Positions 25,201-36,029 of a stretch of DNA of 64,000 bases are shown here, piece after piece; positions within the stretch are counted from its first letter, which is position 1; every line of letters starts with the position of its first letter. This DNA is from Spirometra erinaceieuropaei (taxonomy: Eukaryota > Platyhelminthes > Cestoda > Diphyllobothriidea > Diphyllobothriidae). Below the pieces are notes generated by a model, which was not told the DNA's origin, searched no databases, and saw nothing but the letters and a program-made list of their open reading frames with translations. The DNA is taken from NCBI GenBank assembly GCA_902702965.1, contig CACRXP010000394.1, positions 304,309 through 368,308 of the forward strand, given 5' to 3'. The position numbers and the translations under genes are program-made.

Positions 25201-26063
25201 CCGCTCCTCACGTAGCCGATCTGGCGATAACGGCGGAGATCGCCGCTCAGATCGGGGTCGTTCCCGCAGCCGATCTAGGTCGAGATCACAGTCGCCCACC
25301 GAATCACAATCCTCACTATCTCGATCACGGTCTCGTCAGGGTGGTGGGTCCGTCACCACCGCCGGCTTCATGCGGCGTGACCAAAGGAATCAAGCCAAGT
25401 AGGCTGACATCCCGTTTCTTTGGGCTATTTTGCTTCCCTCGAGCTCTACGTTCTTCTGTTTTCGTTAGGTCGTGTACAATTTTGGCGTAGGCCTAATGTC
25501 AGCAGCTCTTTTGCTTCATTTGAAGCCCACTTACTTTCTGCCTTCCACACATTCAGCTCGCCCCGACCGCCGCGTGGCTGGGGTGGCAACTACGACTATG
25601 GACCGCCAAACATGGGCCCGTACGACGGAGGACATGGGGGTCCGGGCATGCATCAACCCGGTATGATGCCGCCAAATCAAATGTTTGGTGGTTACCACCA
25701 GGTATGCTATTTCCTGTCAATAGAGATCATCTCCTATCTCTGGCTTCTTCTTCTTCTTCTTCTTCTTCTTCTTCTTCTTCTTCTTCTTCTTCTTCTTTCA
25801 CTGCGTTGTTGGGTGAGGGGTAATGAACCCATCTGTCCGCAAAATTTCTGCTTCTTTAGCCGTATGGACCTGGCGGTGGTGGTGCAGGCGGCTATCGAGG
25901 CGGTGGTTACGGCAACGGACCTCCACCGCCCATGGGGGGACCCCGCGGTGGCGCAATGGGAGGCCCAATGATGGGACCATATGGCTGTGGCGGCTACGGG
26001 TACGGAGGTGGTCCTCAATCTGGAGGCCGCAGACCTGGTGGCGGCTACGGCGGCGGTCGATGA
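13233..26063 (+). CDS. CHERP: CHERP homologue (SURP-CID-RS splicing factor), 11 exons
   Basis: Exons: 13233-13478, 13571-14128, 18527-18757, 20559-20753, 22362-22661, 23151-23499, 23611-24224, 24368-25050, 25162-25398, 25557-25701, 25860-26063; 3,762 nt, 1,253 aa, all GT-AG with matching phases. Vertebrate CHERP is a nuclear protein of the U2 snRNP that affects alternative splicing and was first described for ER calcium handling. Seen here: SURP domain (about aa 14-62), Pro/Gly-rich linker, a charged helix, CID domain (about 269-410, with NDLLHHIKR), a Pro/Gly-rich central part, and the CHERP signature block in exon 7 (LPAGLM, then AFYSPPTHDRPRDPEGWEQ, about 740-830). An acidic/Lys stretch and RS repeats (about 1035-1110) follow. 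The last two exons encode a Gly/Tyr-rich tail; the G-patch that ends vertebrate CHERP was not found. Vertebrate CHERP has about 916 aa, so this is longer. The start is the first ATG directly before the SURP domain. Identification is strong; the tail is the uncertain part. Confidence 0.92.
14790..18287 (+). mobile_element. RTE-like LINE, near full length but inactive
   Basis: Lies in CHERP intron 2, in the same orientation. About 14790-15380 looks like its 5' UTR. An APE-type endonuclease follows (CCLYEVRFP; SLVSVYAPPS; LIVAGDWNGRTG; GSDHVLVRTH), with the active-site E, D/N and D/H motifs readable. Then a connector (VGDTRKLYQPI...VRDVNGALI), RT (IRKLHNNKAPGGNDIPAAIY; NYRSVSLIDVAPK; YFADFAAAFDSVHRE) and thumb (LSINAGKTKVFSSCIPDQEK; VDRFKYLKARLLPNGQS). 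The palm reads LDYAGSITIL, where active copies have YADD (about 17412-17426). Frameshifts occur near 15590, 16310, 16700, 17180, 17300 and 17710. The element ends around 18277-18287 in a caagtaagtaa-type tail, about 240 bp before CHERP exon 3. Confidence 0.8.
18758..20558. other. CHERP intron 3: unclassified repeat-like sequence
   Basis: This 1.8 kb intron is GC-richer than its neighbours from about 18840 to 19860 and ends that stretch with a hammerhead-like core (19646-19690). That suggests retroelement (PLE or retrozyme-like) sequence, but no protein domain can be read. Confidence 0.35.
19646..19690 (+). ncRNA. Hammerhead-ribozyme-like core
   Basis: CTGATGA (19651-19657) is followed by one extra T, a perfect 6-bp stem GGATTC/GAATCC (19659-19664 with 19671-19676), then GAAA and CGTC (19677-19684). 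CUGAUGA, stem II, then GAAAC followed by GUC is the conserved hammerhead core, and a minimal stem III of AC/GU is known from PLE-borne dimeric hammerheads. Flanking gcc (19647-19649) and ggc (19686-19688) could form a short stem I. The extra T before stem II is unusual, so self-cleavage is uncertain. No coding PLE was seen next to it. Confidence 0.4.
25743..25798 (+). repeat. (TTC)n microsatellite in CHERP intron 10
   Basis: About 18 TTC units starting roughly 40 bp after the exon 10 donor and ending 61 bp before the exon 11 acceptor, so it adds an unusually long pyrimidine tract to a short intron. Confidence 0.95.
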
Positions 26064-27643
26064 CATTTCAGCAAATGTTTTACAAACACCCCTGTCCACT
26101 GAACAAGATAGACAGCTTCTGTTACAACTGCCTCTGCCCGTTGTTCCCGCATTTGTTTATGCCATGCTCTTTATATGCCCTCGCCACTCCTGGCGTTTCC
26201 CTGCTAGTAACAATGAAAACAATAATGATATACACGTGTTTGTAGTACTGAACTTAATCTTCTTTTACAAAAGACCTTTGGATCAATACGTGCGTTTGAA
26301 AACGTGTGTTTGCAGGAGTGTTTTGGCGTATAGAGCAGTGTTATTCTCCAGTACTTTGCGCTATCCCCGCGTAGCGGCTCTTTCCACTGTGCCTTGATTC
26401 CCCATTGAGACAGTGGATAATCCTGTTATCCAGTGGGCTTTTTTCTTTCTTCCACCTCACCACCCCAACATCAAGGTTGTCTTGCCGTGCTTGTCTGATT
26501 CCTTAGTTCGGTGAGGCGGTGAGTGTAAGGGGTCGATCTGGGCGCGACTTTCCCTTTTTTGGACGTGCCATCGTTGTACCTCGTTAAGTACTCACGCATC
26601 ACCTACGTCGAATCCACTTAGACAATCAGGCCCATGCAAAAGACTTGCAAAGATGTAATTATACGAGTGTCAGTGCTGTGAAAGTGGTGGTTTTTTTGGG
26701 TTACCTAAGGCTAGCTTTGTTCACACCGCCTAACTCACTGGGCTAAACTCGAATTCCAAAATCTCATGACATTATATAGGCATGTCTAGTAGAGGGCTCG
26801 CATAATGTTTTTGGGCAGGTAATAATCATGTGCTTCCCTCACCGATTACTGTTAAACGTCTTACCTGCTTCTTGGTACTCCGTGCACACATTCAAGGTCA
26901 CTTATTTTTTCTTGAATGGGACGTTGAATTCGCCAAAACAACATTATAGTTTTTGCCTACAATTTCTCAGACAAACGACAAATTTTGATTTTGATTTCCA
27001 CCGTTAATTTGTATACCTTAAGAGTCTTCCTCACCTGTTTGCTTTTTTTAACATCTAGTTGTCAACACTTCATCAACTACCTGTTACCCATGAGATCAGA
27101 CTTAATCAGCCTGATCTCGGGCAATGTGATCCCATGGAAACGGCCTATTTTACCTGTTTCTGATTGCCAACACTGTTTTTCTTGTTTAAGTACAATCTAC
27201 TGTCCAGCAACTTGCACTAGCAAACAACTTGTAGCTGTGCACTTGTCCTTTAAAAGGCCAAGAAGTGTTGGACAGCATAGTATGTCCTCTCATCTGTAGT
27301 GGTTGGAAGGAATATATGCGCTCCTTCTAATCCTATACTACTTTTACTGCCTACAGGGCCTGTGTGAGCTGCCCTTCAAAAACGTAGGGTCGGACTTACG
27401 CAACGCACCAGCCGTCTGTGCTCTGAATAGAGTGCCAGCTACTGGTGCCGTCACAGGATCAGTCTCAGTCAGTTTATTCGCGTCCAGCGATCCTCAATTC
27501 GCAACCTTCTATTAACTTCCAAATTTTTCCCGATGCCACTTTGCATAACTGCACATAATCACCCCCTCCCACCGCACACAAATTCCTTGTAACTTGTGAT
27601 TATAGCAGCCGCAGCTGCCCCCACCCGTGGGACTTTTCTGCAC
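26064..27643. other. CHERP-DBR1 intergenic spacer
   Basis: 1.6 kb holding the CHERP 3' UTR and the DBR1 upstream region. No repeat or extra gene was recognised, and no clear AATAAA was seen close to the CHERP stop. Confidence 0.5.
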
Positions 27644-30600
27644 ATGGTAAGAGTATGTGTGGTCGGCTGTCTGCACGGCGAACTGGACAAAGTATACGAG
27701 GACATCGCCAATGTGGATCGAGAGCAGTCGACCAGGACGGAGCTGGTGCTCTGCTGCGGCGATTTCCAGTCCCTACGAAATCCAGCTGATCTACATTCCA
27801 TGAGTGTGCCGCCCAAATTCTACCGAATGGGGGACTTTTATAGGTGTGTCAAACATCTTCCTTTCTTGCTTCAAAAAGGCTGCGACTACAAAGTTTGTGT
27901 CTGCGTTGAGTCCACTGCACCAGGACTGACGTGTATAGTAGGTGTTTGGGAGACTGTCGTTGACGTTCATGACTATTGGTGTTCCTGAAGAGTGAGCGAT
28001 ATCCCGCTTCTTTACATAGTTGGTAGTACTAGTGAAAACCTACCCAGGGCACTGCCTCTGGATGGCGGTCCGACCGAACTGTGCTTGCTAAAGGTACGGG
28101 TTCTCATTTCACGGAGTTTGTCTGCACTCAAACGATTTTGGACCACGGATAAATCACTACCGGTCCCTAATGTTATGCACTCTGCTACATCAGAGAAAGT
28201 TCAGTCTTGGAGGACCCATTTGAACTGTAACTTTGCCTGATGACTAGCATGAACATTGCACAGGAAGTCTAACAGTCTCGCTTGCAATGATTGCAACCGG
28301 CAAAAAACGACTACTTAGGTGATAGACATTTTTTATACTGATTTTCGATCCTCTTATAAATTCAAATACATTTTATAGGAAACGTGAATAAAAATATTCT
28401 TTCTTATGCTCATTTGGTGTCAAATCACACCTTCTTCCGAATTGTATGCTCGAAGAAAGGGTATTTTTCGATTTTAAAAGTTTTTGATAATGAGATTTTT
28501 TTAAGCCTGTAGAATGTCCGTCCAAATAGCATTGTATGTATATATTCAGTAATGCTCCTTATGAGGTATACAACATAGTCCACATCCGTTGCGAAAGTTT
28601 ATGAACCAGATATGGCACCTACTCAATGGAATAGAAGAATTAATGTTTTTCTTTATGCGGAGAGTATACAGCTAGTAAACTAGTCCAACGGCAGATCACG
28701 CTCAGAGTTATTCTGGAATTAAAAAACTTTCAAAACCGAAAGGCGCCCTTTCTTCGAATATAACCTTTGGAAGAAGCGGTGATTTGCTACCAAATGAGCA
28801 CAACAAAGAGTATTTTTGTGCACGTTTCCAACAAAATATATTTAAATTTATAGGGGCATCGAAAATCAATAAAAAAGATCCCTATTAACTAAGTAGTCGT
28901 TTTTTTACTGATTGAAGTCATCACAGGCGGCCAAAAAGAAGTGCATTCAAAAATCAGCGTCCTGGCGTGCCTGAAATATCACGGCATTATGTTGGAAAAT
29001 AGTCAGTATCACAACTCCACCTAAATAATCCTTCCTAGTTGAGTACGCATTTTACAATTTCGGCCAAAATTTCATGAGATCGGTCTCTGACTGTAACATA
29101 ATTGATTGCCAGACGAGCTCCGGTTTGAGGGACATTTTCCGGTCGCCACGTTTTCAACTTGTGACAATCGCACGTTTGACTCTGCGTCGTTTTTACGCTC
29201 ACGAATTTTGACTCTACCTATGCACGTATGCGTACATATATTTAGATATTATTCCGAAGAAGTGACCGCTCCCGTGCCGACAGTCTTCGTCGGCGGCAAT
29301 CATGAGGCTTCCTGCTATCTCCAAGAGCTGCCCTATGGTGGTTGGGTGGCACCAAACATCTGGTACATGGGTAAGTCAACAGAATGCGCGCTCGGGGAAG
29401 CCTATGAGTCTACATTTCCCTGCTTCCTGACAGTTATTCCAACAGAGGAATCGAGCTCACTCCCACACATACCTTCCTCTTCTTTTATTTCAGGCTATGC
29501 GGGAGTCGTTCAATTTGCCGGCTTACGCATCGCCGGCCTCTCAGGTATCTACAAACAACATGACTATCCAATGGGACACTTCGAGCGATCGCCTTACTCA
29601 GAGGCGACCAAACGGTCAGTGTACCACCTTCGTTCAATAGAAGTTTTTCGACTTGGCCAGCTGGCGCGCCGTGTGGACATTGTGCTGAGCCACGATTGGC
29701 CGCGCGGCATCTACAATTACGGCGAGACGAAAGAATTGTTGCAAAGGAAGCGACACTTCAGAGAGGAGGTCGACGCAAATACTCTGGGCAGTCCGCCTGG
29801 GGAGCAGTTACTTTGTCGTCTACGTCCACGCTACTGGTTCTCGGCCCATTTGCACTGCAAGTTTGCCGCCGTTGTCGCGCACTCGGTAGGCGCTTGAATA
29901 TTGCCTCATAACCCTTCCCCCCGAGTAATATTGGCTATCACAAAAGACGGAAGGCGTCGTCTCAGTATGCGGCGACGAATTGTTGACCAGCGCTTCGATC
30001 GTGTTACGGAACTCACTCGTCCCGTTGTGCCTTGGGGCACTCTCTTCGAGCCCAGCCAGCAGCGGCGCGTAATATAGGTCGAGTAGCATTATCGAAAATG
30101 ACAAGGGGGACTGGAATGGTCATCTCTGGCTTATTAGCTGTCATCAGCTAGGCATATCCAACCCGAGGTGTGGAACATCTGGAGCTCGACCCTGTCGCCT
30201 GTTGGTTAGAAGTCCAACGCACCTAGTCACTGAGTCGCGAACTCGTTGTCCCGTCGGTCGTGATCGGGTATATACAATGGCAGAAGGGTGCTCACCAATC
30301 GCTCTACCGAACCCGTGCCGTTGTGCCTTGGAGCTCTCTCTCGAGAGCTTATATCACGCGCCGCTGTGTGGCTGCTGGCCAAATTACTACATAACCTCGC
30401 TTGGTTATCTACAGGGAGATGCAATTTGCTACAGAAGTTATACAATAAAATAATCTGTTTCTCCGCTCGCTCGAAAAATATCCAACATCCTACAAACATC
30501 GCAAGCCTGTAAGATAAAGACGTTATCTTTTTTAGGGTAGCCGGCGTAACCTTTATTTGGAAGTAATACCGCTACCGTCTGTGCAGTAACATATGTTATT

Positions 30601-33128
30601 CACATCTCATTCCTGGGCTTTGTTCAACCTGTTATTGATATTGCGGATTCTCTCGCAGCAATTAGTCGGAACCGAATTCTAACGTCTACTTCACTAATTT
30701 CGGTTCTACGTCAGAGTATATAGCACGTCTTGCTTGAGTAAGATTTATCCGGCCAGCCCACAGAGCGGGGGCCTAGAGGTGTTCATCCAACGATTGGCCT
30801 ACCTTTCAGGCACTAATGGGCCAGGGCACGCGCTTCTCACATGCCCCATATTGAAATTCCTTATCCCATGTCCTGCCTTATCTCCACACCTCGTTTGCCA
30901 CAAAGCCTTTGCACTACCTTCTCCTCCTGCCTAAGGATCCGCAGCGCGAAGTCACCAGATTTCTGGCCCTGGACAAGTGCCTACCCTCTCGGGATTACCT
31001 TCAGTTCCTGGACATTGATCCGGACCCAGACTTTGCCACTTACTCTGCCGACGGTCTCGTCTGCGGTCCCCATGAGGAGGCACCGCTAATCGTCAGCCTA
31101 CCGTCATCCACCTCCGAGGATTCTACTGATCCCCCTGAGCCACCCTCCCTTTGCCTTGACCCCGAGTGGCTGTGCGTCCTCAGGGCCACCAACGATCTCA
31201 TGTCTCTTTCTCAGATCCCCTCTATCCTACCGGGTCAGGATGGCAAACCAGCGTATGTTTCGCCTACTACACATCATCCGTTCTTTACTTTCTGACAGGA
31301 AGTTGCCTCCTTAAAATTGTCTACCAAGCGTGTACTGTCTAATAGGCCATGTCTGGTGATTATTATTACTCCATTCTTTCCCTCCTTTCGTGGAAGCGTA
31401 AGTTAGTTTTAACGCGACTTTATCCACAGCATCACCCCCAATACCTATCTTCACACATTGGAGAAATTGTTCTTGATGCTGCCACTGTGTGCCGCTAGAG
31501 CTTAGTCAGTTAACCCTTGCGTAGGCCTGCCATTTAACCTCCCTACATTCCTTCGAGGGCAGTTTCGCTTGTTTACGGAGGTGGACAGTTGCCATTGTCC
31601 TTTTAAGTGGTTAGCACCCCACTGCCCCGGTTGATGTTTTCCAACTTGTGCGCCAGTGATATCCAGTTGGCGTGCACAGCGGCCGTCCCTGATCAGTGCT
31701 AGTCCGTGAATCGAAACCTTTGTTCGGTGGCATGTGGGCTCTTAACCTGCTTGTTAGCCGTTCCTTCCGTTCTAATGTGGGCATTTATGTGTCCGATGTA
31801 AGTATCCTCTTAGATTGAAATTATGGCCATTTGGGTGGCAGTCCTTTTGATCCCTCCTGGTTGGGGCATAGAATACGGACGTTCCGTTTTGCCTGTGCGG
31901 GATCTAGACCGGCAAAACGAAACCTCTGTATTTTGTTTTGCAGTCAAGATAGATTATGAGCGCCGCTCCGATGTGACGTTGGGTATTTTAGATGGCGGCC
32001 GACGGGGGTGAGACCATGGGTAGATAGTAGAGCATTCATGACAGTGGTCAAAAAAGCGGACGCCGGCACGGGTCTATCCCCGCCTGACCAGAATTAGTCA
32101 TTTTAGCCACCCTTTTGGAAATTTTTCTTTGCCTTAATTTATTCGAGCCTTGTCTCGAAGGTCGTCCTTTTCTATTCACTCCTTTGCCCTTTTTTGTTAG
32201 GCGGTCATATGTGGCGAGTACTGAAGACCTGCAGCAACTTTGGGAACCGTTTGCCGGCACCTTCTCTATTCCGGAAAACTTTGAGCGCACTGCTCCCGCC
32301 TACAAACCCACAGACGTGAACCTCCTAACTACCAGTGCAAACAAAATGAATAACCGAAACCGCCAGAGTGGCGGCGGCCCTAATTTAGCACAGCTGGCTG
32401 AGGAGGGCGCCCGCAAACAGCAGCTCTTCTCCAATCCGCAAACTGAGCTCCTCTGCGCGATGTTGGAACTCGTCAACCCAAACGCCCTTCTTTTAGGCCG
32501 TGATTCCTACAACCTGGCAGACCTCGCGAACCGCATGCATCCTGGCGATGAAGAGGAGGAGGAAGAGGGTGACGACGCCTGCGAAGAAGATTTGGTACGA
32601 CCACCTGCAAAGTCTCCACCACCTACAGCTGCTGCAGGAGATGAGGATGAGGGCGCACGTAGTGAAACTGCCGAAAACTCCGGAGAGGATCAGGAAGGCT
32701 CAGAGGTCGATGCACCAACCTTCGTCACCTCACCCGACACATCGCTCTTTTTTTCCGCAGTGGGTGAGGAGACGACGGAGGAATACGATCCTACTGATCC
32801 CAGTCCCAGAAAACGCTCTCGACCTAGCGATTCATTTGACGTTCACGCGGAGTACGAGAACCCGGAGGAGATCGATCTGAACGATCTGGTGGAGAGCGAG
32901 GAAGGGGAGGAGGATGAAGCGGAGGATGACCAGAGGAGTGTAGACGCTGGGGATGCTGATCATGTTGCTGACCTCCGGCACGAAATCACCGGCGTTAACG
33001 CCTCCGGAACTGGCAAAAATGATGTCGTTGAGGTGACTTATCACCCCAGACCACTTTTGCAATCTACCGAGGCAGTTATTACCGTCGATACTCCCGGTCC
33101 GGAGTCGGAGAATGCCTACCAACCCTAA
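27644..33128 (+). CDS. DBR1: RNA lariat debranching enzyme DBR1, 5 exons
   Basis: Exons: 27644-27843, 29246-29370, 29494-29885, 30936-31252, 32201-33128; 1,962 nt, 653 aa, all GT-AG, phases consistent. DBR1 hydrolyses the 2'-5' branch bond of excised intron lariats in the nucleus so that they can be degraded or processed to snoRNAs. It belongs to the metal-dependent phosphoesterases. Motifs seen: GCLHGE (C9, H11), LLCCGD-type block (D40), GGNHE (N85, H86), [10 protein letters not shown] (H175) and FSAHLHCKF (H227, H229), so the whole metal-binding set is kept. FLALDKCLP marks the lariat-recognition side, and [13 protein letters not shown] the C-terminal domain. The ATG precedes the phosphoesterase start by the usual few residues. 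The tail after about residue 480 is longer and more acidic (EEEEEEG runs) than in human DBR1 (544 aa), with a basic PRKRSRP patch that may be a nuclear signal. The gene is complete and looks functional. Confidence 0.95.
28301..28907. mobile_element. Foldback/MITE-like element with about 200-bp inverted arms
   Basis: In DBR1 intron 1. The left arm (28301 to about 28505) starts aaaaaacgactacttag, and the right arm (about 28715-28907) ends ctaagtagtcgttttttt. The arms match as inverted repeats along their length: shared blocks include gattttcgat, ggaaacgtg...aaaaata, tgctcatttggt and cgaagaaaggg. The centre has no coding potential. Structure fits a non-autonomous DNA transposon. No clear target duplication was found. 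Confidence 0.6.
29985..30065 (+). repeat. SINE-like family, partial copy
   Basis: Contains gttacggaactcactcgt followed by cccgttgtgccttgggg, the 3' block of the short dispersed family seen fully at 30085-30350. In DBR1 intron 3. Confidence 0.45.
30085..30350 (+). repeat. SINE-like dispersed repeat, nearly full copy
   Basis: Begins with a block like acaagggggactggaatgg and cttattagctgtcatcagct, has a central ctgttggttagaagtcc resembling a Pol III B box, and ends in gttgtgccttggagctc. The same order of blocks occurs at 58684-58930. No coding capacity. Origin from a tRNA-like gene is an inference. Confidence 0.45.
31253..32200. other. DBR1 intron 4, nothing recognised
   Basis: 0.95 kb intron with GT and AG ends confirmed by phase (two bases left in exon 4, one supplied by exon 5). 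No repeat or gene is visible. Confidence 0.5.
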
Positions 33129-34059
33129 TAACATTTCGATTTTATATCAAACTTATTACCTTGTGATAGACGCGGTTCTTTGTACATAATAACTCAAAAT
33201 TGAGACTTTTCAGCAAATCCAACCAAAAAATCTCCCTTGCGGCCTACGAATTGTTTTTCTGGTTACAATCGCCCCAGCATCAATTCGAGTGGAGACTTCA
33301 ATCCGTCCGCTTACGACGGTTAGGTACTGGCAGTCTTAACTTGGGGCAGTCATAATCGTTATGACCTTTATCATTTTTGTTGGGATAGTTGGTACGCCTG
33401 TCAAAATCCCTTTTGATGAATGGGTTGGTAAGTTGCTAGGTGGTCAAACCTGCTGCCAGCGTGACCGATCGTGTCAAAGCGCAACCTTAAGAGACCTCTT
33501 GAGGGTCGGAGCAATAATTGCGGCCGGTTTTCTGCTTTTGGCAACGGCCACTTCAACGGTGTCATTTCTTTTAGAGGTTGGCAGCGAGTAAGTCCGACAA
33601 AAGGTCCACTTGGAATCTGAGGTGTCTGATAGGCTATTCACTTGCCTCTGAAGATTTCTCTTCGAGCTAATGTACTTGCATAGTTCACTCTCATCTAGGG
33701 CCGAAGTTCGTTGGTCATGGGCAGCTGACGAGGGTCGTCAACAAGTGAGTCCGGAAGGGTACGGGTGAGCGTATGGTAACGTTGGGGGCATCGTGGCAGA
33801 ATTAACAGGAATCCAGAGACACAGCGGTACATAACTCCAGTGGACTTGGCAAAACCGCTGAGGCCACCTCTGAACAAAAATTCCTTCATGACGGCCCTTC
33901 CTAGACGACGCATTTAATGAGGGGGCGTCTAACTCGAATCACCCCACACTGGACGATTCCCGGCTGGGCTGGCCACTACTAACTGCCACTCCCAGACGTG
34001 TGGCTGCTTAACCTGTGCCCCTTTAGCAAGATGCATGGGTTAAACTAGTCAGCGCTCGA
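33129..34059. other. DBR1 3' flank, nothing recognised
   Basis: DBR1 3' UTR and spacer. No canonical AATAAA was noticed just after the stop. Confidence 0.4.
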
Positions 34060-34996
34060 AGCAAGCGTGCAAGGCAGGATTCATTGGTACCAACAAATTG
34101 CGCGACGGCTCATCAGTTCCGTGCTGTCGTTCCATAACATAATTAACGAGTGGGGAACACGTCAGTTTAAGTACGTACGGCAAGTCAATGCAAAATCAAG
34201 GTCATGGTCTATGGCAATGCAGGCTAATGGATAAAATTAGTAACTTGAGCACAATATGGGACGGATAATGGCAAAGTATTAACGAGCAAAAAGGAAAGGG
34301 GCAGTATGAAAATCAAGGAGCTAGAGGATACCACGGAAAGGACTGACCACATGTTCCAGTTGTTTGCATAGGTCCGGTTTCATCCGCTGCCTTTAGGTAA
34401 CTCAATGTCCGAGTTGTTCGTGTCCGGACAAGTACTCAAAAGGCTGTTTTAGGGTTAACAGAATGACCGTTATCAAGAAGGTGTTTAGCAATGGACGAAC
34501 GCGGGATCTTGTTTTAGAGGCCCTCTGGCAGGTGCGCAAAAGACCTGGCTGCTAACAGCCTTTGCGTTTACCCAACGTACTTGCATTCCCCAATGCATGT
34601 GAATTTATATACACAATTTGAAGTGGCGTGCTTTGACAGGGCATCTTGCGCCCATGGAATTGTACGAGCCTTAGCAGAACTGCATAATGTGAGGTCGGCC
34701 GCATTGTATGTTCCTTCAAAGTTGCAACGCAGCCGTCGATTGCTAGTATTAAAAATATTGTTACCCTAAAAAGGCAAGGATATAAAAGTGGGTGTTTTCG
34801 GAACTGAATGTTCCGCCAATCTAGGCTGTGGGAAGCTGCTGTACCTGTAGATGAAGCGTACAGGATATCCATGCTTAAGCAGATTTTCTTTGAAGCATAC
34901 AAGATCTGCATTCATCGTCTCATTAGAGCAAATGTCCCTAGCTCTTTGGAAAAGAGTGTATACTACGTCCCGTTTCCATTGTATGGGTACAAAACT
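34060..34996 (-). mobile_element. Penelope-like element fragment, minus strand
   Basis: The leftmost 60 bases resemble the inverted terminal repeat of the PLE at 53998-54588 (shared block caacaaatt.cg.gacggct). Reading minus from 34550 to 34340 gives a decayed version of its endonuclease C-terminus (KPDLCKQLEHVV against [12 protein letters not shown]). From 34996 to 34766 the minus strand encodes the post-RT region: WKRDVVYTLFQRARDICSNE, then LLKHGYPVRFI. These are typical PLE motifs. Stops and gaps show it is dead. Confidence 0.6.
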
Positions 34997-35014
34997 CGAT
35001 TCGATAGATAAAAT

Positions 35015-35575
35015 GACAGAGTGAAAATGGGAAGTTCTCTCGGTCCTACTTTTGCTGATATATTTATAGTCCAACTAGAAGAGAAACTGTCCTCGAAATT
35101 TAACATGACACCATTTTACAAAAGATATGTGGATGATGTATTCGATACTGTTGATGATATTAAAGACACTGAATAATGGCTTACCACTATGAATGGCTAA
35201 AGAACAAGACAACCAGCTATCCTTCCCGGACGTTCTTGTGTTTAGACAAAAGATAGCTCCATAAGGCGAAGCGGTTTTCATAAGAATACTTGGGAGGCGC
35301 AATACATGCATTTCTTGAGTCTGGTACCTCTATAATGGGAACGGAACTTAGTACACACTCTTTTCCAAGGAGCCAGGGACATTTGCTCTAATGAGACACT
35401 GAATGCAGAACTTATATGCTTCAAAGGAACTCTGCTTAAGCATGGATATCCTGCACGATTCATCCACAAGTGCAGCAGCTTCCCACAGCCAAAAATGACG
35501 GAGCACTCAGTTCCGGAAAAGCCCGTTTCTATATCGAGTAATAAGTGCTTCAAATTTCTAGTCAGTGCCTGTTAG
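35015..35575 (+). mobile_element. Penelope-like element RT fragment, plus strand
   Basis: Reads KMGSSLGPTFADIFIVQLE, then FYKRYVDDVFDTVDD (RT palm with intact YVDD), then decayed sequence, then HFLSLVPL, GARDICSNETLNAELICFK and LLKHGYPARFIHK. The last stretch is homologous to the minus-strand stretch at 34766-34996, so the two PLE pieces lie head to head. Internal stops (for example after DDIKDTE) make it inactive. Confidence 0.65.
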
Positions 35576-36029
35576 AGGGCGAAAGCGGCCTAACAGCATG
35601 GCTAGAGTGACCGAACAGAAGTAGCTCTCCTCCCCCTAAAGGCTGGTAAAAGTGGGCAGTGGTCCATTTCAGCCAGTCAGCAGTGTTCTCTAGCTCCAGA
35701 GACGGCAAGGTAACACCTAAGAACAGAGGTAACTTAGTGAAGAAATTGTTTTATTGAGCACCTACAGGGGTACCATAATGGCGCCGAGATCACAGTCCTG
35801 GAAGCATGTAGGTGTCTCGAGAACCTTATAGTTTCCATGGAGCAAAACAAGTCGGCAAAATGACTGTAGACGCACATCCAAACGCCGGACACAATTTTTG
35901 AAAAGCCTCGCCAACCCAAAGATCAAAATTGTGCAAAGGCGCTGAATTGAAACAGGAAATACCGGAATACGATTGTCGGGCATTCTTCGGGAGAAGAAGG
36001 TCGGAACTACATTTTTACGGCGACAGTCC

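Noticed and set aside
25734..26099. Minus-strand frame with a long Arg run
   Set aside because: Antisense of the intronic TTC repeat and of CHERP exon 11.
30190..30260. Possible tRNA gene
   Set aside because: Only a B-box-like string; no cloverleaf could be formed by eye, and it lies inside a dispersed repeat.
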